A stretch of DNA of 44,321 nt. Source: Shewanella sp. SR44-3. GTDB taxonomy: Bacteria; Pseudomonadota; Gammaproteobacteria; Enterobacterales; Shewanellaceae. The stretch is from positions 1 to 44,321 of the forward strand of contig NZ_JACJDV010000030.1 in NCBI RefSeq assembly GCF_014163735.1. The letters are read 5' to 3'. The notes below the pieces were generated by a model. The model did no database searches, had not been told where the DNA came from, and saw only the letters and a program-made list of their open reading frames with translations. Made by a program: the position numbers and the translations under genes. Shown here one piece after another: positions 17,616 through 26,804 of the stretch. The first letter of the stretch is position 1, and the number at the start of each line of letters is the position of its first letter.

Positions 17616-19487
17616 ATGAATTCATATTCACTGAAGAAAAAGATATTGTTATCGGTCGTCCTCGCCCTTGCGGTTGTTATTGCACTATTATCTTGGCAAA
17701 GCTATTCCACTCAAAAAGAATTATTACTCCAAAGTAGCGTCGATCAGGTAAACCAATCTGGTGAGCAGCAAGCAATGCGAATTGAAGGATGGTTAGCAGA
17801 CCGTCAGCGTGTAATCACCTCTGTCGCGACTAAAGTTGAAGGCGATACACTCAACGCCTTGCAGCAGGCACAAATTTCCGGCGATTTTCAGCTGACCTAT
17901 TTCGGTAACAGCAACGGGGTAATGGTCGACTCTGATCCCAGCATTGACCGTACGGGCTACGATCCTAGATCTCGCCCTTGGTACCATCAATCACAACAAG
18001 CACGCGAGGCCATTATTACTAAACCTTATTTAGATGTGGCCTTTAATGTACTTGTCGTCACCATAGCTCAACCCACCCGCAGCGGTGTGGTCGGTGGTGA
18101 TGTATCTATTGCCAGTCTAGTTGATAGCATCAACAGCATGTCATTGCCAGCTAACGGCCATGCCATCATGATGCATAAAGACGGCACTGTGATTGCTTAT
18201 AAAGATTCAAGCAAATTGATGGGTAAAATCACAGACATTGACGCTCAGCTAAACAATCAGCTGGCGCAATCGAGTCGTCAAACAGGCCAATTCACGCCAG
18301 CTTATTTTGACGCTGAAGGTAGAGATAAACTCTTATGGGGCGTAGATATCCCCAACACAGATTGGCAGTTGGTTTTTGTTCTCGACAAGCAAACCTTAGA
18401 GGCACCACTGGCTAGTTTAATGCTAACTCAATTAGGCTTAGCTACCTTGGCCTTAATTGTCAGTGTATTAGCTATTTCTTGGTTATTAAGCCTGTTACTT
18501 GCCCCTTTGAGCCGAGTGTCTCAGGCCTTGTCACGCATTGCCGACGGCAATGGCGATTTAACCCAACGCATCACAGTCGACAGCCAAGATGAAGTGGGCG
18601 TGCTAGCCGACAGTTTCAATCGCTTTGTCGGCAGTCAACATCAACTCATTAGTCACATTCGTCAGCTGGCTATCGAATTGGATTCAGATGCAGAGCAAAG
18701 CTTAGTTACCAACCAAGCTAGCGTCGATGAATTACAACGCCAGCAACAGGAAGTGACCATGGTTGCAACAGCGGTCACCGAAATGTCCAGCGCCACCTAT
18801 GAAATTGCCGCCAATGCAGAAAGCACAGCCGCCGCGGCCCAGCAATCAGCCAAAAGCAGTATTCAAGGCAAAGGCTTGGTTGATAAAACCCGCAACACTA
18901 TTAATTCACTAGCATCGGAGATTGATGAAACAACCAATGTAATCAGTGAATTAAGCTTACACGCACAAGCGATCTCTGGCATTTTAACTACGATTCAAGG
19001 CATTGCAGAGCAGACTAACTTGTTGGCGTTAAATGCTGCTATCGAGGCGGCTCGAGCTGGTGAGCAAGGCCGTGGTTTTGCTGTAGTAGCAGATGAAGTG
19101 CGAGTGTTATCGCGCCGAACTCAAGATTCAACTGCAGAGATTTATACCACAATAGAAACCTTACAAAATACCACTAAACAAGCGGTTAGCTTGATGGACA
19201 GCAGTAAGGGGCTGGCGAGTAACAGTGTTAATGATGTTAATGCGGCAGCGAAGGCATTAGAAGAGATCACCCAAGCGATTAACGTTATTTCTGATATGGC
19301 GGGACAAATAGCCACCGCAGCCGAAGAGCAAACACAGGTAACGAACGAGATAACGCAAAATACTGTAGCGATAAAAGATGTCACTGATGAGATAACCTCA
19401 TCAGCGATGACCCATTTAAGCCAAGCTAAAATGCTTAAAGACCGCGCCACAGACTTGAGCAACAAGGTCGCCACTTTTATTTTGTAA
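17616..19487 (+). CDS. Methyl-accepting chemotaxis protein with periplasmic double-Cache domain
   Basis: This 623-residue receptor sits in the inner membrane. TM1 is at about 8-28 (ILLSVVLALAVVIALLSW). The periplasmic region, about 30-270, shows the dCache signature GYDPRSRPWYHQSQQA and VGGDVSIASLVDSI. TM2 is near 275-300, followed by a HAMP domain (LSRIADGNGDLTQRI). The cytoplasmic coiled coil carries the tip QTNLLALNAAIEAARAGE, which contacts CheA and CheW. There is no CheR-tethering pentapeptide; the chain ends KVATFIL. dCache domains often bind amino acids or other small molecules; the ligand is unknown. The start at 17616 is preferred to the TTG at 17604. No che genes are nearby, so it is a stand-alone receptor. 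Confidence 0.93.
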   Translation: MNSYSLKKKILLSVVLALAVVIALLSWQSYSTQKELLLQSSVDQVNQSGEQQAMRIEGWLADRQRVITSVATKVEGDTLNALQQAQISGDFQLTYFGNSNGVMVDSDPSIDRTGYDPRSRPWYHQSQQAREAIITKPYLDVAFNVLVVTIAQPTRSGVVGGDVSIASLVDSINSMSLPANGHAIMMHKDGTVIAYKDSSKLMGKITDIDAQLNNQLAQSSRQTGQFTPAYFDAEGRDKLLWGVDIPNTDWQLVFVLDKQTLEAPLASLMLTQLGLATLALIVSVLAISWLLSLLLAPLSRVSQALSRIADGNGDLTQRITVDSQDEVGVLADSFNRFVGSQHQLISHIRQLAIELDSDAEQSLVTNQASVDELQRQQQEVTMVATAVTEMSSATYEIAANAESTAAAAQQSAKSSIQGKGLVDKTRNTINSLASEIDETTNVISELSLHAQAISGILTTIQGIAEQTNLLALNAAIEAARAGEQGRGFAVVADEVRVLSRRTQDSTAEIYTTIETLQNTTKQAVSLMDSSKGLASNSVNDVNAAAKALEEITQAINVISDMAGQIATAAEEQTQVTNEITQNTVAIKDVTDEITSSAMTHLSQAKMLKDRATDLSNKVATFIL

Positions 19488-19521
19488 CTTGGGTTAAGCT
19501 AAAAAGTGTTTCAAGTTATCA

Positions 19522-19545
19522 AAGGCCAGCTAATAGCTGGTCTTT
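19522..19545 (+). terminator. Probable terminator of the chemoreceptor gene
   Basis: GGCCAGCT and AGCTGGTC pair with a short AAT loop and are followed by TTTCTATT. The stem is short but well placed, 35 bp after the stop. Confidence 0.6.
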
Positions 19546-19613
19546 CTATTACTTTAATGCTTGAGGTGCGAGGTTAGTTCAGCTTATTGACTCAGTTTCA
19601 GCCCATTTAAAGA

Positions 19614-19934
19614 CTACTTTTTAAACCAGACGCCATTGCTGCCTTGAAGCCAGTGCCCAGCATCGGCTGCTTCAATGGCTTTTTGCGCGGCTAATTTAGC
19701 GACTGCATCAGTGGCGATATTGTTTTTGCGGGCGATGTGCTCGTAATGCGCCTTACGTTTGGCATTCACGTCGGCCATAATGGCTTTGGCTTCATCTGTG
19801 GTTTGCACTAATCCTAAGTAGCCATTGAGTTGTTCGCCGACGAGCCCTTGTGTTTTGGCCTCTTGCAAGGTCAGCGCCATAGCTTGAAATGACAATAATA
19901 AGCCTAGGGCAAAACAGGTAAACGCAGATTTCAT
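19614..19934 (-). CDS. ydbL: YdbL family periplasmic protein (DUF1318)
   Basis: The 106-residue protein has a cleavable signal peptide (CFALGLLLSFQAMA) and a DUF1318 body: LTLQEAKTQGLVGEQLNGYLG and then a helical IMADVNAKRKAHYEHIA, ending near W(L)QGSNGVW. In E. coli YdbL modulates the YdbH-YnbE intermembrane bridge, probably as a periplasmic chaperone for YnbE. It is the last gene of the same ydbH-ynbE-ydbL order as in enterics, 14 bp after ynbE. Family and context agree. Confidence 0.92.
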   Translation of the reverse strand: MKSAFTCFALGLLLSFQAMALTLQEAKTQGLVGEQLNGYLGLVQTTDEAKAIMADVNAKRKAHYEHIARKNNIATDAVAKLAAQKAIEAADAGHWLQGSNGVWFKK

Positions 19935-19948
19935 AGCAATCCCTTCTA

Positions 19949-20149
19949 TTAAAACAATGATTCGTTGTTGATGAGCGTGTCGAGCTCTTTATCGATTTTT
20001 ATCTTAATTTCATGTTCAATTTTAACATTCAAGTTGATCACTATAGGCTTGTCTGGTGGCTCAATCTTAACCGTTGGCGAGCAAGCGCTGACCAAGGTTA
20101 TTAGGCCGAGGGCACAGAGGCCTAACACTAGGGTTTGAGGTTTATTCAC
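19949..20149 (-). CDS. ynbE: YnbE-like outer-membrane lipoprotein
   Basis: This short lipoprotein of 66 residues has the lipobox LITLVSACSP, with lipidated Cys at about 23. The mature part, VKIEPPDKPIVINLNVKIEH, is a beta-prone stretch typical of YnbE. In E. coli YnbE multimers stack onto the C-terminus of YdbH to complete a hydrophobic conduit to the outer membrane. The residue after the Cys is Ser, which fits outer-membrane sorting. It lies 9 bp after ydbH. Confidence 0.92.
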   Translation of the reverse strand: MNKPQTLVLGLCALGLITLVSACSPTVKIEPPDKPIVINLNVKIEHEIKIKIDKELDTLINNESLF

Positions 20150-20158
20150 TATTTTTCC

Positions 20159-23100
20159 TTATTTTATTGATTGCTCAATAGTATCTTGCAGCTGAGTCGG
20201 TAACCTCAGGCTACGATATAATTGCAATAAATTCTCTTGATGAGAGTAGTTCAAATGAATGGGACGTTCAATCCCCACGCTATTCCCTTTTACTTGTACA
20301 TTCAAGTTGGCATCGCCATTTCCTGTCATGTCGAAGCTACTGGACAGTTGATGATAGTTAAGATCTTCAAGAGCGGTAAATACTAAAGACAAATGAGGTT
20401 GCATCTGGGTTAATTCATCAATGGCGGGGTTTCCCGATACTTGTATTCGCCCACCGGGGGCGCGGGCGGCTAATTGGCCACCACTTATGTACAGTTTGCC
20501 ACCGGTAAATTGAGCAGGCAATACGCCATCAAAAATGCCGCTAGCAGTCACGCCCACCTGAGGCTGAGCGGCGAGCAAAGCTTCTAGACTCAAGCCCTGC
20601 AGTAAGATATGTCCTTTGGAGCTGTCTTGAATTCTTAAGGAGAATTCAGGGATAAGAAAGTGGCCATCAAGAATGTCACCACTGGCAGTCAAGTTGACCT
20701 CAGTGTGGCTAAGCCCTGTGACTAATTGCAGCCAATTATCGGCCGTTTTACTGTCATCTTGGGTGAGCTGGATATCGCTTTGTAGCTTAAGTTGATTTAA
20801 GCGCAGGCCAAGATTGGCTTCAGTGGCGCTGAGCTTAGTATCGGGGCAATTTAGCTGACTTTTGCTGTATTTCGCCCCTTGAATTTGTTGCCAATCGAGC
20901 TGACATTTGGCAGAAATGCTTGCGTCACTGAAATTATAATCTAGATAGTCGCCGCTTAAATGCTCAAATTCTGGCTCAAACCTAAATTCGAAACGCTGAG
21001 ACGGCTCTTTAGCATCGTTCACCGCTTGGAGTAAATAACTGCCGTTGAATTTCCCCTTACCTTGAATGAAGCTGTTTTCGGGCAAGGTTTGGGTCTTGGC
21101 TGCAACGCTTAAGGCTTGTGCTAAGTCCAGCTCAAACTGCCACTGACCGGCAAGGCTGGTGTTGGCAAAGGTGGTTTTGTTGGTGATTGTGCTATTGGCG
21201 GCAGTACCATTAAGTGGCGGCCATTTTAACCAAGGGGCTTGCAACCAATGCTGGCTGTGCATAGGGATGGTTTCCAATAGCCATTCATCCTGACTGCTCA
21301 GTACGCCTTTATTGAGTGTAAGGTGTTGTTCAAGTGACAAGCTATCAAGCACTAATAAGGCGGCTGTGTTTTTTTCACCTAGGTTGAGGTTTTTTCTGCG
21401 TACATCTAACGTTGCAAACTGCCACGCTAATTGACTGCTTATTGCTGTGTCCAACGAGGTGTCTAGCGGGCTCGTGCCTTTAAGGTTGAGCTTAAGATTT
21501 GCGGCTTTGGCTATAGACTCAATCCCTTTGCTGGGTTGGCGTAAGGTGAGCTGGGGCTGTTTAAGCTGCAAACTCATGTCGGCTAGGGTGAGCTTGGTCT
21601 GGTCAAAAAGCTGGCTTTGACTATTTAATTTATGCTGGGCACTCGGTTTATCAGCGGCATTGAGGCTTATCTGTGCCTGAATAGCCTTTTTTTGCATTGC
21701 CTTTGTTTGAATATCATTAATCAGCTGCAATGGGGTAAGTTGTAGCTGAGCCACCTGTAAATGCGAGTCACCCAGGGTTGCATTAATACCATCAAGAGTA
21801 AGCTGGCTACTTGGCGCTATTGTGAGGCTTAACTGGGTGGCGGGATTGGTGGTTTGAGCGTTATTGGTTGCAGGAATGGTTACAAGATTAGCAACTGTAG
21901 CTGCAAAACAATGCTCAAGCTGAACTTGGCCTTCTAGAAGCAGGTTACCCTGTTCGGCGCTGACGCTCGCTAAGGGTGCTGGCATAAAAACAACTGGGCT
22001 TGACTGTGATAATTTCCATTTAAAATCAAACTGTTGAATACTATTTTGGGTAAGCGGGAAGTACTCAAACTGATATTGGCTTAATTGAATTTGTTGTTGA
22101 TGGTGAGTTTGACTTGGTGGCTGTTTATGTGCCTGTGTTGGCGTTATTGCCATGGGCGCCATTAAGGTCACATTTAGCATGGCGCTTGGCGAGGTTAAGG
22201 TGATGTTATCCCTTAAGGTGTAAGTATTCGGCGCACCATTTAGCATAGATAATAACGTCGTCGTTGGCAGTTGCAGCTCGGCAGTGCCAAGCACAAGTTC
22301 AATCTGGCTTATGGGAGCCGTGACTTGGGTATTTGCATCATTTACCTTAAGTGGAGTGCCAACTTTAGTTTCTAGCTCTGTGTTTAGCTGAGCACTGAGC
22401 TTAGCCAGCCAAGGCTCCAAGGTGCTTGTTAAGTGTTGCTCCAGGCTTAGCTCTGAGAAAGTCGCAGCCATTAATTGCCGCTGTGCGGCATTTAAGGATA
22501 GCGAGAGCTGCAGCGGTGAAACCTTGGCGCTAAGGGATTGGGTATTGAGCGCTACATCTACAACAAGCGGCAAAGCCGTAGCAATGTTGACGTCTATGGT
22601 GCTTGGGGCTGGGTGAATTTCCTTAGAGCTTAGCTTAAGGGTGAGTTCTGAGAGTGTCTGTTGGCTAGTGAAGCGTAATTCTTGCAGCGAAAGTTCGCTA
22701 TGGGTCAGCCAGCGGCCATCAATATCGAGCCCTTTTGCGGTGACTTTACCAACGGCGGCAATCATGCGATTAATCTGGCTTTGAATTTGTGACGGCTCAA
22801 GTGCTAATGCTGCGCGGCTGTTATCCAAATAAGCCGCCATGTCAATCAAGCCCTGATGGGCTGAACGAAGCGACAATTCAGTGTCTAGCTGCCATGAGGC
22901 GAGTAAATCCTTGGGGTTTCCCTGCGCCTTAAGCGTAATTATAGGCCGTTGGTTAAACCATAGCGCTGTGCTGAGCTCGGTACTTGGCTCAGAGCTCAGT
23001 TTATCTTGGTGGATCAATTTCAGCGCAGACAGGCTGAGGATCACGGGTTTTTCTCCTGCTTGCAGAGGTTGTTGAGTTTGCACCTGTGCTGAAGCTGAGC

Positions 23101-23674
23101 TGAAGTCTGGTAACGCAATGTTGATCTTGCCTAAGTTAATTTCTGGCAACTGGGTGGTGAGGTGATGGGTTTTCGCTTGCCGCAGCGTTTGTTGCCACTG
23201 GTTGATTTGCTCAAGGCTTAAGGCATCTTCGAGAGCTAAATGTTCTTGAGTTTGCTCGCTGCCAATCAAGATTTGCTCTACTACTGCTCGGCTGAGGCTC
23301 AGTGTGGCATCCCCTAGGCTGATGCGTTTTAGATCTGAGCTTAGAAATTGCTGCCGCTTGATGATCGCTAAAGCATCGACAAACTCAAGTTTGAGATGAT
23401 TAACCTTAAGCTGGCTACCTTGATAATTGAGCCTAAGGCGAGCCAAATTAATCGTATCTATACTGGAGTTATCATCTTCCAACTCAAGTATTTCAATATC
23501 ATAACGGGCTGCAAATTGCTTGATTAAAAATTGGCTCACAGGATTAGCATTTTGAATAAGCACTAAGATCCCGACCCCAAATAACAGAGTTAACGCCAGT
23601 AAGATAAGCATCCCAGTGCGCCGAGGCGCAGCTGGCGTTAAAGCGGCAGGCGTTTGGGCGTTATCCTTGCTCAT
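20159..23674 (-). CDS. ydbH: YdbH family AsmA-like intermembrane lipid transport protein
   Basis: This very large protein has 1171 residues. One N-terminal membrane anchor (about 20-42, MLILLALTLLFGVGILVLI) is followed by a long periplasmic region of beta-rich repeats. The C-terminal domain has the AsmA-type pattern: FDGVLPAQFTGGKLYISGGQ, PGGRIQVSGNP and LHYSHQENL-like ends. YdbH, YhdP and TamB redundantly carry phospholipid to the outer membrane in E. coli. It is longer than the E. coli protein (about 880), mainly through low-conservation Gln/Leu/Ser-rich repeats in the middle. It stands 35 bp after yeaD on the same strand, and ynbE and ydbL follow directly. Confidence 0.9.
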   Translation of the reverse strand: MSKDNAQTPAALTPAAPRRTGMLILLALTLLFGVGILVLIQNANPVSQFLIKQFAARYDIEILELEDDNSSIDTINLARLRLNYQGSQLKVNHLKLEFVDALAIIKRQQFLSSDLKRISLGDATLSLSRAVVEQILIGSEQTQEHLALEDALSLEQINQWQQTLRQAKTHHLTTQLPEINLGKINIALPDFSSASAQVQTQQPLQAGEKPVILSLSALKLIHQDKLSSEPSTELSTALWFNQRPIITLKAQGNPKDLLASWQLDTELSLRSAHQGLIDMAAYLDNSRAALALEPSQIQSQINRMIAAVGKVTAKGLDIDGRWLTHSELSLQELRFTSQQTLSELTLKLSSKEIHPAPSTIDVNIATALPLVVDVALNTQSLSAKVSPLQLSLSLNAAQRQLMAATFSELSLEQHLTSTLEPWLAKLSAQLNTELETKVGTPLKVNDANTQVTAPISQIELVLGTAELQLPTTTLLSMLNGAPNTYTLRDNITLTSPSAMLNVTLMAPMAITPTQAHKQPPSQTHHQQQIQLSQYQFEYFPLTQNSIQQFDFKWKLSQSSPVVFMPAPLASVSAEQGNLLLEGQVQLEHCFAATVANLVTIPATNNAQTTNPATQLSLTIAPSSQLTLDGINATLGDSHLQVAQLQLTPLQLINDIQTKAMQKKAIQAQISLNAADKPSAQHKLNSQSQLFDQTKLTLADMSLQLKQPQLTLRQPSKGIESIAKAANLKLNLKGTSPLDTSLDTAISSQLAWQFATLDVRRKNLNLGEKNTAALLVLDSLSLEQHLTLNKGVLSSQDEWLLETIPMHSQHWLQAPWLKWPPLNGTAANSTITNKTTFANTSLAGQWQFELDLAQALSVAAKTQTLPENSFIQGKGKFNGSYLLQAVNDAKEPSQRFEFRFEPEFEHLSGDYLDYNFSDASISAKCQLDWQQIQGAKYSKSQLNCPDTKLSATEANLGLRLNQLKLQSDIQLTQDDSKTADNWLQLVTGLSHTEVNLTASGDILDGHFLIPEFSLRIQDSSKGHILLQGLSLEALLAAQPQVGVTASGIFDGVLPAQFTGGKLYISGGQLAARAPGGRIQVSGNPAIDELTQMQPHLSLVFTALEDLNYHQLSSSFDMTGNGDANLNVQVKGNSVGIERPIHLNYSHQENLLQLYRSLRLPTQLQDTIEQSIK

Positions 23675-23709
23675 ACTTGGCCCTGTTTATCAGTCTTTTA
23701 TCCAACTTA

Positions 23710-24573
23710 TCATTCTTTTACCCAATTTATCACTGTGCTTAGGGTATGACTTTCGCCAGCTTGCAGTATCACCCTATCTTCTAATACGTTCGCCGCTTCC
23801 AAGCACAACATCTGCAAATAATCATCAGGGTTAAATCGGCTTAAACGAGTGGATTTATCTATCCAAGGGTTCCATAGCACTGCGCTACTGCTTTGCTCTC
23901 GAGTAACGCTGATGATCCCTGCTGGGGTGTGGATAAATTGTTGGGGAGAAAGCTGAGTATAAACGCGGTCGGTTTCCTTATTAAAATGCACCTTATCTTC
24001 AGGTTGCTCAAAGGGGCCTTCGGCAAACTCTATGTATTTCGCGCCATTAAAGCCGCTAACGTGAGTGCGGTGAATGTCAGGGGTGGGGAAATAAGTGTGC
24101 AGTGCTTGGGTCAGCTCATAGGCTTCATCACCAAGGTTGGTGTTAATAAGGCTAACCGTTAGGCTGTCCGTTAAGGTAAACAGCACAGAAACTTGGCTGT
24201 GATATGGCCAAAAAGGCTTATCTTGCGCGAGTAATGGCAAATCAAATTGAACTTGCACTGACTCATCAGTTACTTGCACTTGGTTTAACGACCAAATACG
24301 GGTACGAGCAAACCCATGCTGTGGCCACTTTGCTTCCGTCGTTGCGCCTTGATGTTGACCAAACCACGGCCAGCAGATAGGAATACCGCCGCGCACCCCA
24401 TTGCCGGGTTGGTAATTATCCGCCGCAGAGACCCACAGCAGTGGCTTCGCACCTTTGGGAGTGAACTCTGTGATTTGCGCCCCTTGAAAGAAAATACGTG
24501 CCTGACACTGTGGGGTATCAATGGCTAAATACTTAAGTCCATTGCGGTGAGTTTTGGTGCTTACGCTTGCCAT
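23710..24573 (-). CDS. yeaD: D-hexose-6-phosphate mutarotase (YeaD family)
   Basis: The 287-residue cytosolic enzyme of the aldose-1-epimerase fold probably interconverts alpha and beta glucose-6-phosphate. Its landmarks are FFQGAQITEFTPKGAKPLLW, GGIPICWPWFGQH (phosphate-binding region), the catalytic His in TQALHTYFPTPD, and FNPDDYLQMLCLEAANV near the end. The length is normal. It starts only 5 bp after the DUF938 gene, so it is co-transcribed with it. In E. coli yeaD follows gapA; here the gene is embedded in a different operon. Confidence 0.92.
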   Translation of the reverse strand: MASVSTKTHRNGLKYLAIDTPQCQARIFFQGAQITEFTPKGAKPLLWVSAADNYQPGNGVRGGIPICWPWFGQHQGATTEAKWPQHGFARTRIWSLNQVQVTDESVQVQFDLPLLAQDKPFWPYHSQVSVLFTLTDSLTVSLINTNLGDEAYELTQALHTYFPTPDIHRTHVSGFNGAKYIEFAEGPFEQPEDKVHFNKETDRVYTQLSPQQFIHTPAGIISVTREQSSSAVLWNPWIDKSTRLSRFNPDDYLQMLCLEAANVLEDRVILQAGESHTLSTVINWVKE

Positions 24574-24578
24574 CTTGA

Positions 24579-25205
24579 TTAAGCCTTTTTCTGAAAATGA
24601 AGCAGCCGATTATTGGCTGGCATGGAAATGTCGTCGATAAGTGTGAGTGCGTGTGACTCAGCCAATTGGATAAGCCATTCAATGTCGCGAATACCGCTTA
24701 AGCTGTCTCGCTGCTTTAGCCAGGCATCAAATTCTTGATTGCTTGGACTGGTAAATTGACCTGCATAATTGAAGGGACCGTAGACAATAAACTGCCCGCT
24801 TGCGGCTAGTGCATGAGATGCGTCTTTAATAAAGCGCTCAACTAAGGTCTGGCTAATAATGTGCAAGGTGTTAGCGCTAAAAATCGCTTGCTGTTGGCAA
24901 CAACTGCTTGGCCATGTTTGGCTGAGATCCAGTGCTATGGCTTGCTTAAGGTTTGCATCATTACAGCGTGAAATTCGCAGGTTTAAGCTGTCAAGATAGA
25001 TGGCTTGCTCACTGGGCTGCCACAGAACCTGGGGTAAATGTTTGGCAAAATGCACACAATGTTGCCCAGTGCCGCTGCCCACTTCTAATAGCTTTAGCGC
25101 TGGTGCATCAGCTTGGCTAATGGGAAGGATGTGTTTAAGGGCCTCAAGAATAGGGGCTTTATTATTTTCACAGGCCTGTGAGAAGGGTAAATCAGCTTCT
25201 GTCAT
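24579..25205 (-). CDS. DUF938 class I SAM-dependent methyltransferase
   Basis: The protein has 208 residues. The glycine-rich SAM motif LLEVGSGTGQHCVHFAKHLP is followed by LWQPSEQAIYL. The DUF938 signature VYGPFNYAGQFTSPSNQEFD leads to a C-terminal IDDISMPANNRLL. The family has the methyltransferase fold but no known substrate in bacteria. It follows the response regulator gene by 14 bp and precedes yeaD by 5 bp, so the three are one transcript unit. A role in the regulon of that response regulator is possible. Confidence 0.88.
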   Translation of the reverse strand: MTEADLPFSQACENNKAPILEALKHILPISQADAPALKLLEVGSGTGQHCVHFAKHLPQVLWQPSEQAIYLDSLNLRISRCNDANLKQAIALDLSQTWPSSCCQQQAIFSANTLHIISQTLVERFIKDASHALAASGQFIVYGPFNYAGQFTSPSNQEFDAWLKQRDSLSGIRDIEWLIQLAESHALTLIDDISMPANNRLLHFQKKA

Positions 25206-25219
25206 TGTGATCTCTTGTT

Positions 25220-25879
25220 TTATAACCCAGTCTTATCCATCTCAAGCTCTTTCAGAGCGATAACCGCTTGGGTGCGATTGCGAACGCCAAGCTTTCTAAA
25301 GATGGCCGTCGCATGGGCTTTTATGGTGGCCTCTGATACGCCAAAGTCATAGGCTATTTGCTTATTTAATAAGCCTTCGGCAAACATATTCAGCACCTTG
25401 TATTGCTGGGGAGTCAGATCAGATAATTTATTGGCAATTTGGGCGTTTTCATCTTGTTCTATTTCTTTCGCCACAAAGCCATCTGGTAGCCAAATATCTC
25501 CCTGCAGCACGCTGTTAAGGGCTTGGGACAAGGTGTCTAGTGACGCTGATTTGGGGATAAAACCACTACTGCCGTAATGGATAGCGCGGCTGATGGTGTT
25601 AGCATCTTCATGGGCTGAAATCACGATAACCGGAATATGCGGGTAATGGCTTCTCAGATGAATAAGAGTTGAGTAGCCATGGGAGCCAGGCATTTGCAGA
25701 TCCAATAAAATTAAATCGCACTGCTCGGCATGTTTTTCGAGTATGGATTCAAGGGCGCTGGCACTGTCGGCTTCATGCCAATCTACTGTGTTGAAGCTTT
25801 GCCCAAGGGCTTGGCGCAGGGCATTTCTAAACAGTGGATGGTCATCAGCAATCACCATAGTGAGTTTTTCTAGCTTCAT
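25220..25879 (-). CDS. NarL/FixJ-type response regulator
   Basis: The 219-residue regulator has an N-terminal receiver domain with acidic pair ADDHPLFRNAL, phospho-acceptor Asp in LILLDLQMPGSHG, the switch SAHED and Lys in GFIPKSAS. The C-terminal LuxR-type HTH reads LTPQQYKVLNMFAEGLLNKQ and then VSEATIKAHATAIFRKLG. It is the first gene of a six-gene run that ends with ydbL. No histidine kinase is in the window, so its partner must be elsewhere. The receiver resembles the CrbR/ErdR-type regulators that control acetate and alcohol metabolism, but I cannot confirm this without a search. Confidence 0.9.
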   Translation of the reverse strand: MKLEKLTMVIADDHPLFRNALRQALGQSFNTVDWHEADSASALESILEKHAEQCDLILLDLQMPGSHGYSTLIHLRSHYPHIPVIVISAHEDANTISRAIHYGSSGFIPKSASLDTLSQALNSVLQGDIWLPDGFVAKEIEQDENAQIANKLSDLTPQQYKVLNMFAEGLLNKQIAYDFGVSEATIKAHATAIFRKLGVRNRTQAVIALKELEMDKTGL

Positions 25880-25956
25880 GGCTTTATTATTTTACTGTGT
25901 CGCGTGAAGGTAAAACCAATGTAGCAGAAATGGCACTATAAATTCTATGGATTTAT

Positions 25957-25990
25957 AGAGATAGCCAAGATTTAATCGGCTATCTCTTTT
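25957..25990. terminator. Hairpin between the thioesterase and response-regulator genes
   Basis: GAGATAGCC and GGCTATCTC pair around an AT-rich loop, with TTTTATT on the plus-strand side. On the minus strand, where both flanking genes lie, the T-run is weak. It may end the thioesterase transcript inefficiently. Confidence 0.5.
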
Positions 25991-26076
25991 ATTGTTATGA
26001 GGCTGAAACTTAGGGCTCGCGCTGGGACTTGGATTTAGTCGTTACGACTAGAACGCAGTGCTCGCGCTTAGTGGTA

Positions 26077-26514
26077 CTAGCTCATTGATATTTCAGGGGT
26101 CCACACTTGTGTCGGATTACGCTCGTCATCCACAGCGACAAAGGTAAATACGCCGCGAATAGCGTGCTCGCGGTGATCGCGGTACATGTCTTCAACAAAA
26201 ATATTCACTTCAACTTTTAGGGAGGTTTTCCCCACGTGGATAACGCGTGCGACTAATTCCGCAAGGCTACCCGCTGGAATGGCTTTTTTGAAGTCAATTC
26301 TGTCTGAGCTAACGGTTACTAAGGTTTTGCGGCAAAAACGTGTAGCAGCAATAAAGGCTGTTTCATCCATCCAAGCTAAGGCTTCGCCACCAAACAGGGT
26401 GTTGTGATGATTGGTATTGGAGGGAAATACCGCCTTAATTACCCGCGCTTCAGACTTTTCAATCCGGGTGGCGATGGCTTCAGGGAAGGGGGCGCTTGTT
26501 TGAGTTAATGGCAT
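26077..26514 (-). CDS. Acyl-CoA thioesterase, hot-dog fold (YciA-like)
   Basis: This protein of 145 residues begins MPLTQTSAPF. The catalytic region FPSNTNHHNTLFGGEALAWM, followed by DETAFIAATRFCRK, is the signature of YciA-type hexameric thioesterases. These hydrolyse short- to medium-chain acyl-CoAs in the cytosol. The Asp of WMDETA is the presumed base. The start at 26514 has an AGGT site ahead; an earlier in-frame ATG at 26547 has none. It is monocistronic. The 290-bp gap to the next gene holds no recognisable feature. Confidence 0.9.
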   Translation of the reverse strand: MPLTQTSAPFPEAIATRIEKSEARVIKAVFPSNTNHHNTLFGGEALAWMDETAFIAATRFCRKTLVTVSSDRIDFKKAIPAGSLAELVARVIHVGKTSLKVEVNIFVEDMYRDHREHAIRGVFTFVAVDDERNPTQVWTPEISMS

Positions 26515-26804
26515 GATTGACCTAATTACTGAGAAAAAGTGCGGCATAACAAAGTGCTGAGTAACAAAAAGTGTTGAATGGTAAACCCAGCGTGATGACG
26601 TATGTGAGCTAGTAGGCTAGGCCTAAAATAGCGGAGCGCTATAGTAAAGAAGTTTGCAATAAAAAGATATAAAACAGCAGGTTAAATCTTATGTGTGGAT
26701 AGTGTTAGGCTGGGGTTTTTATGTTTAACTTTTGTTTGATTTTTGCTGCACCTTTACTGCGATAAGGCATAGCGAGTAAAAGCAGTGTTGAGTCAAAGCC
26801 GCCG

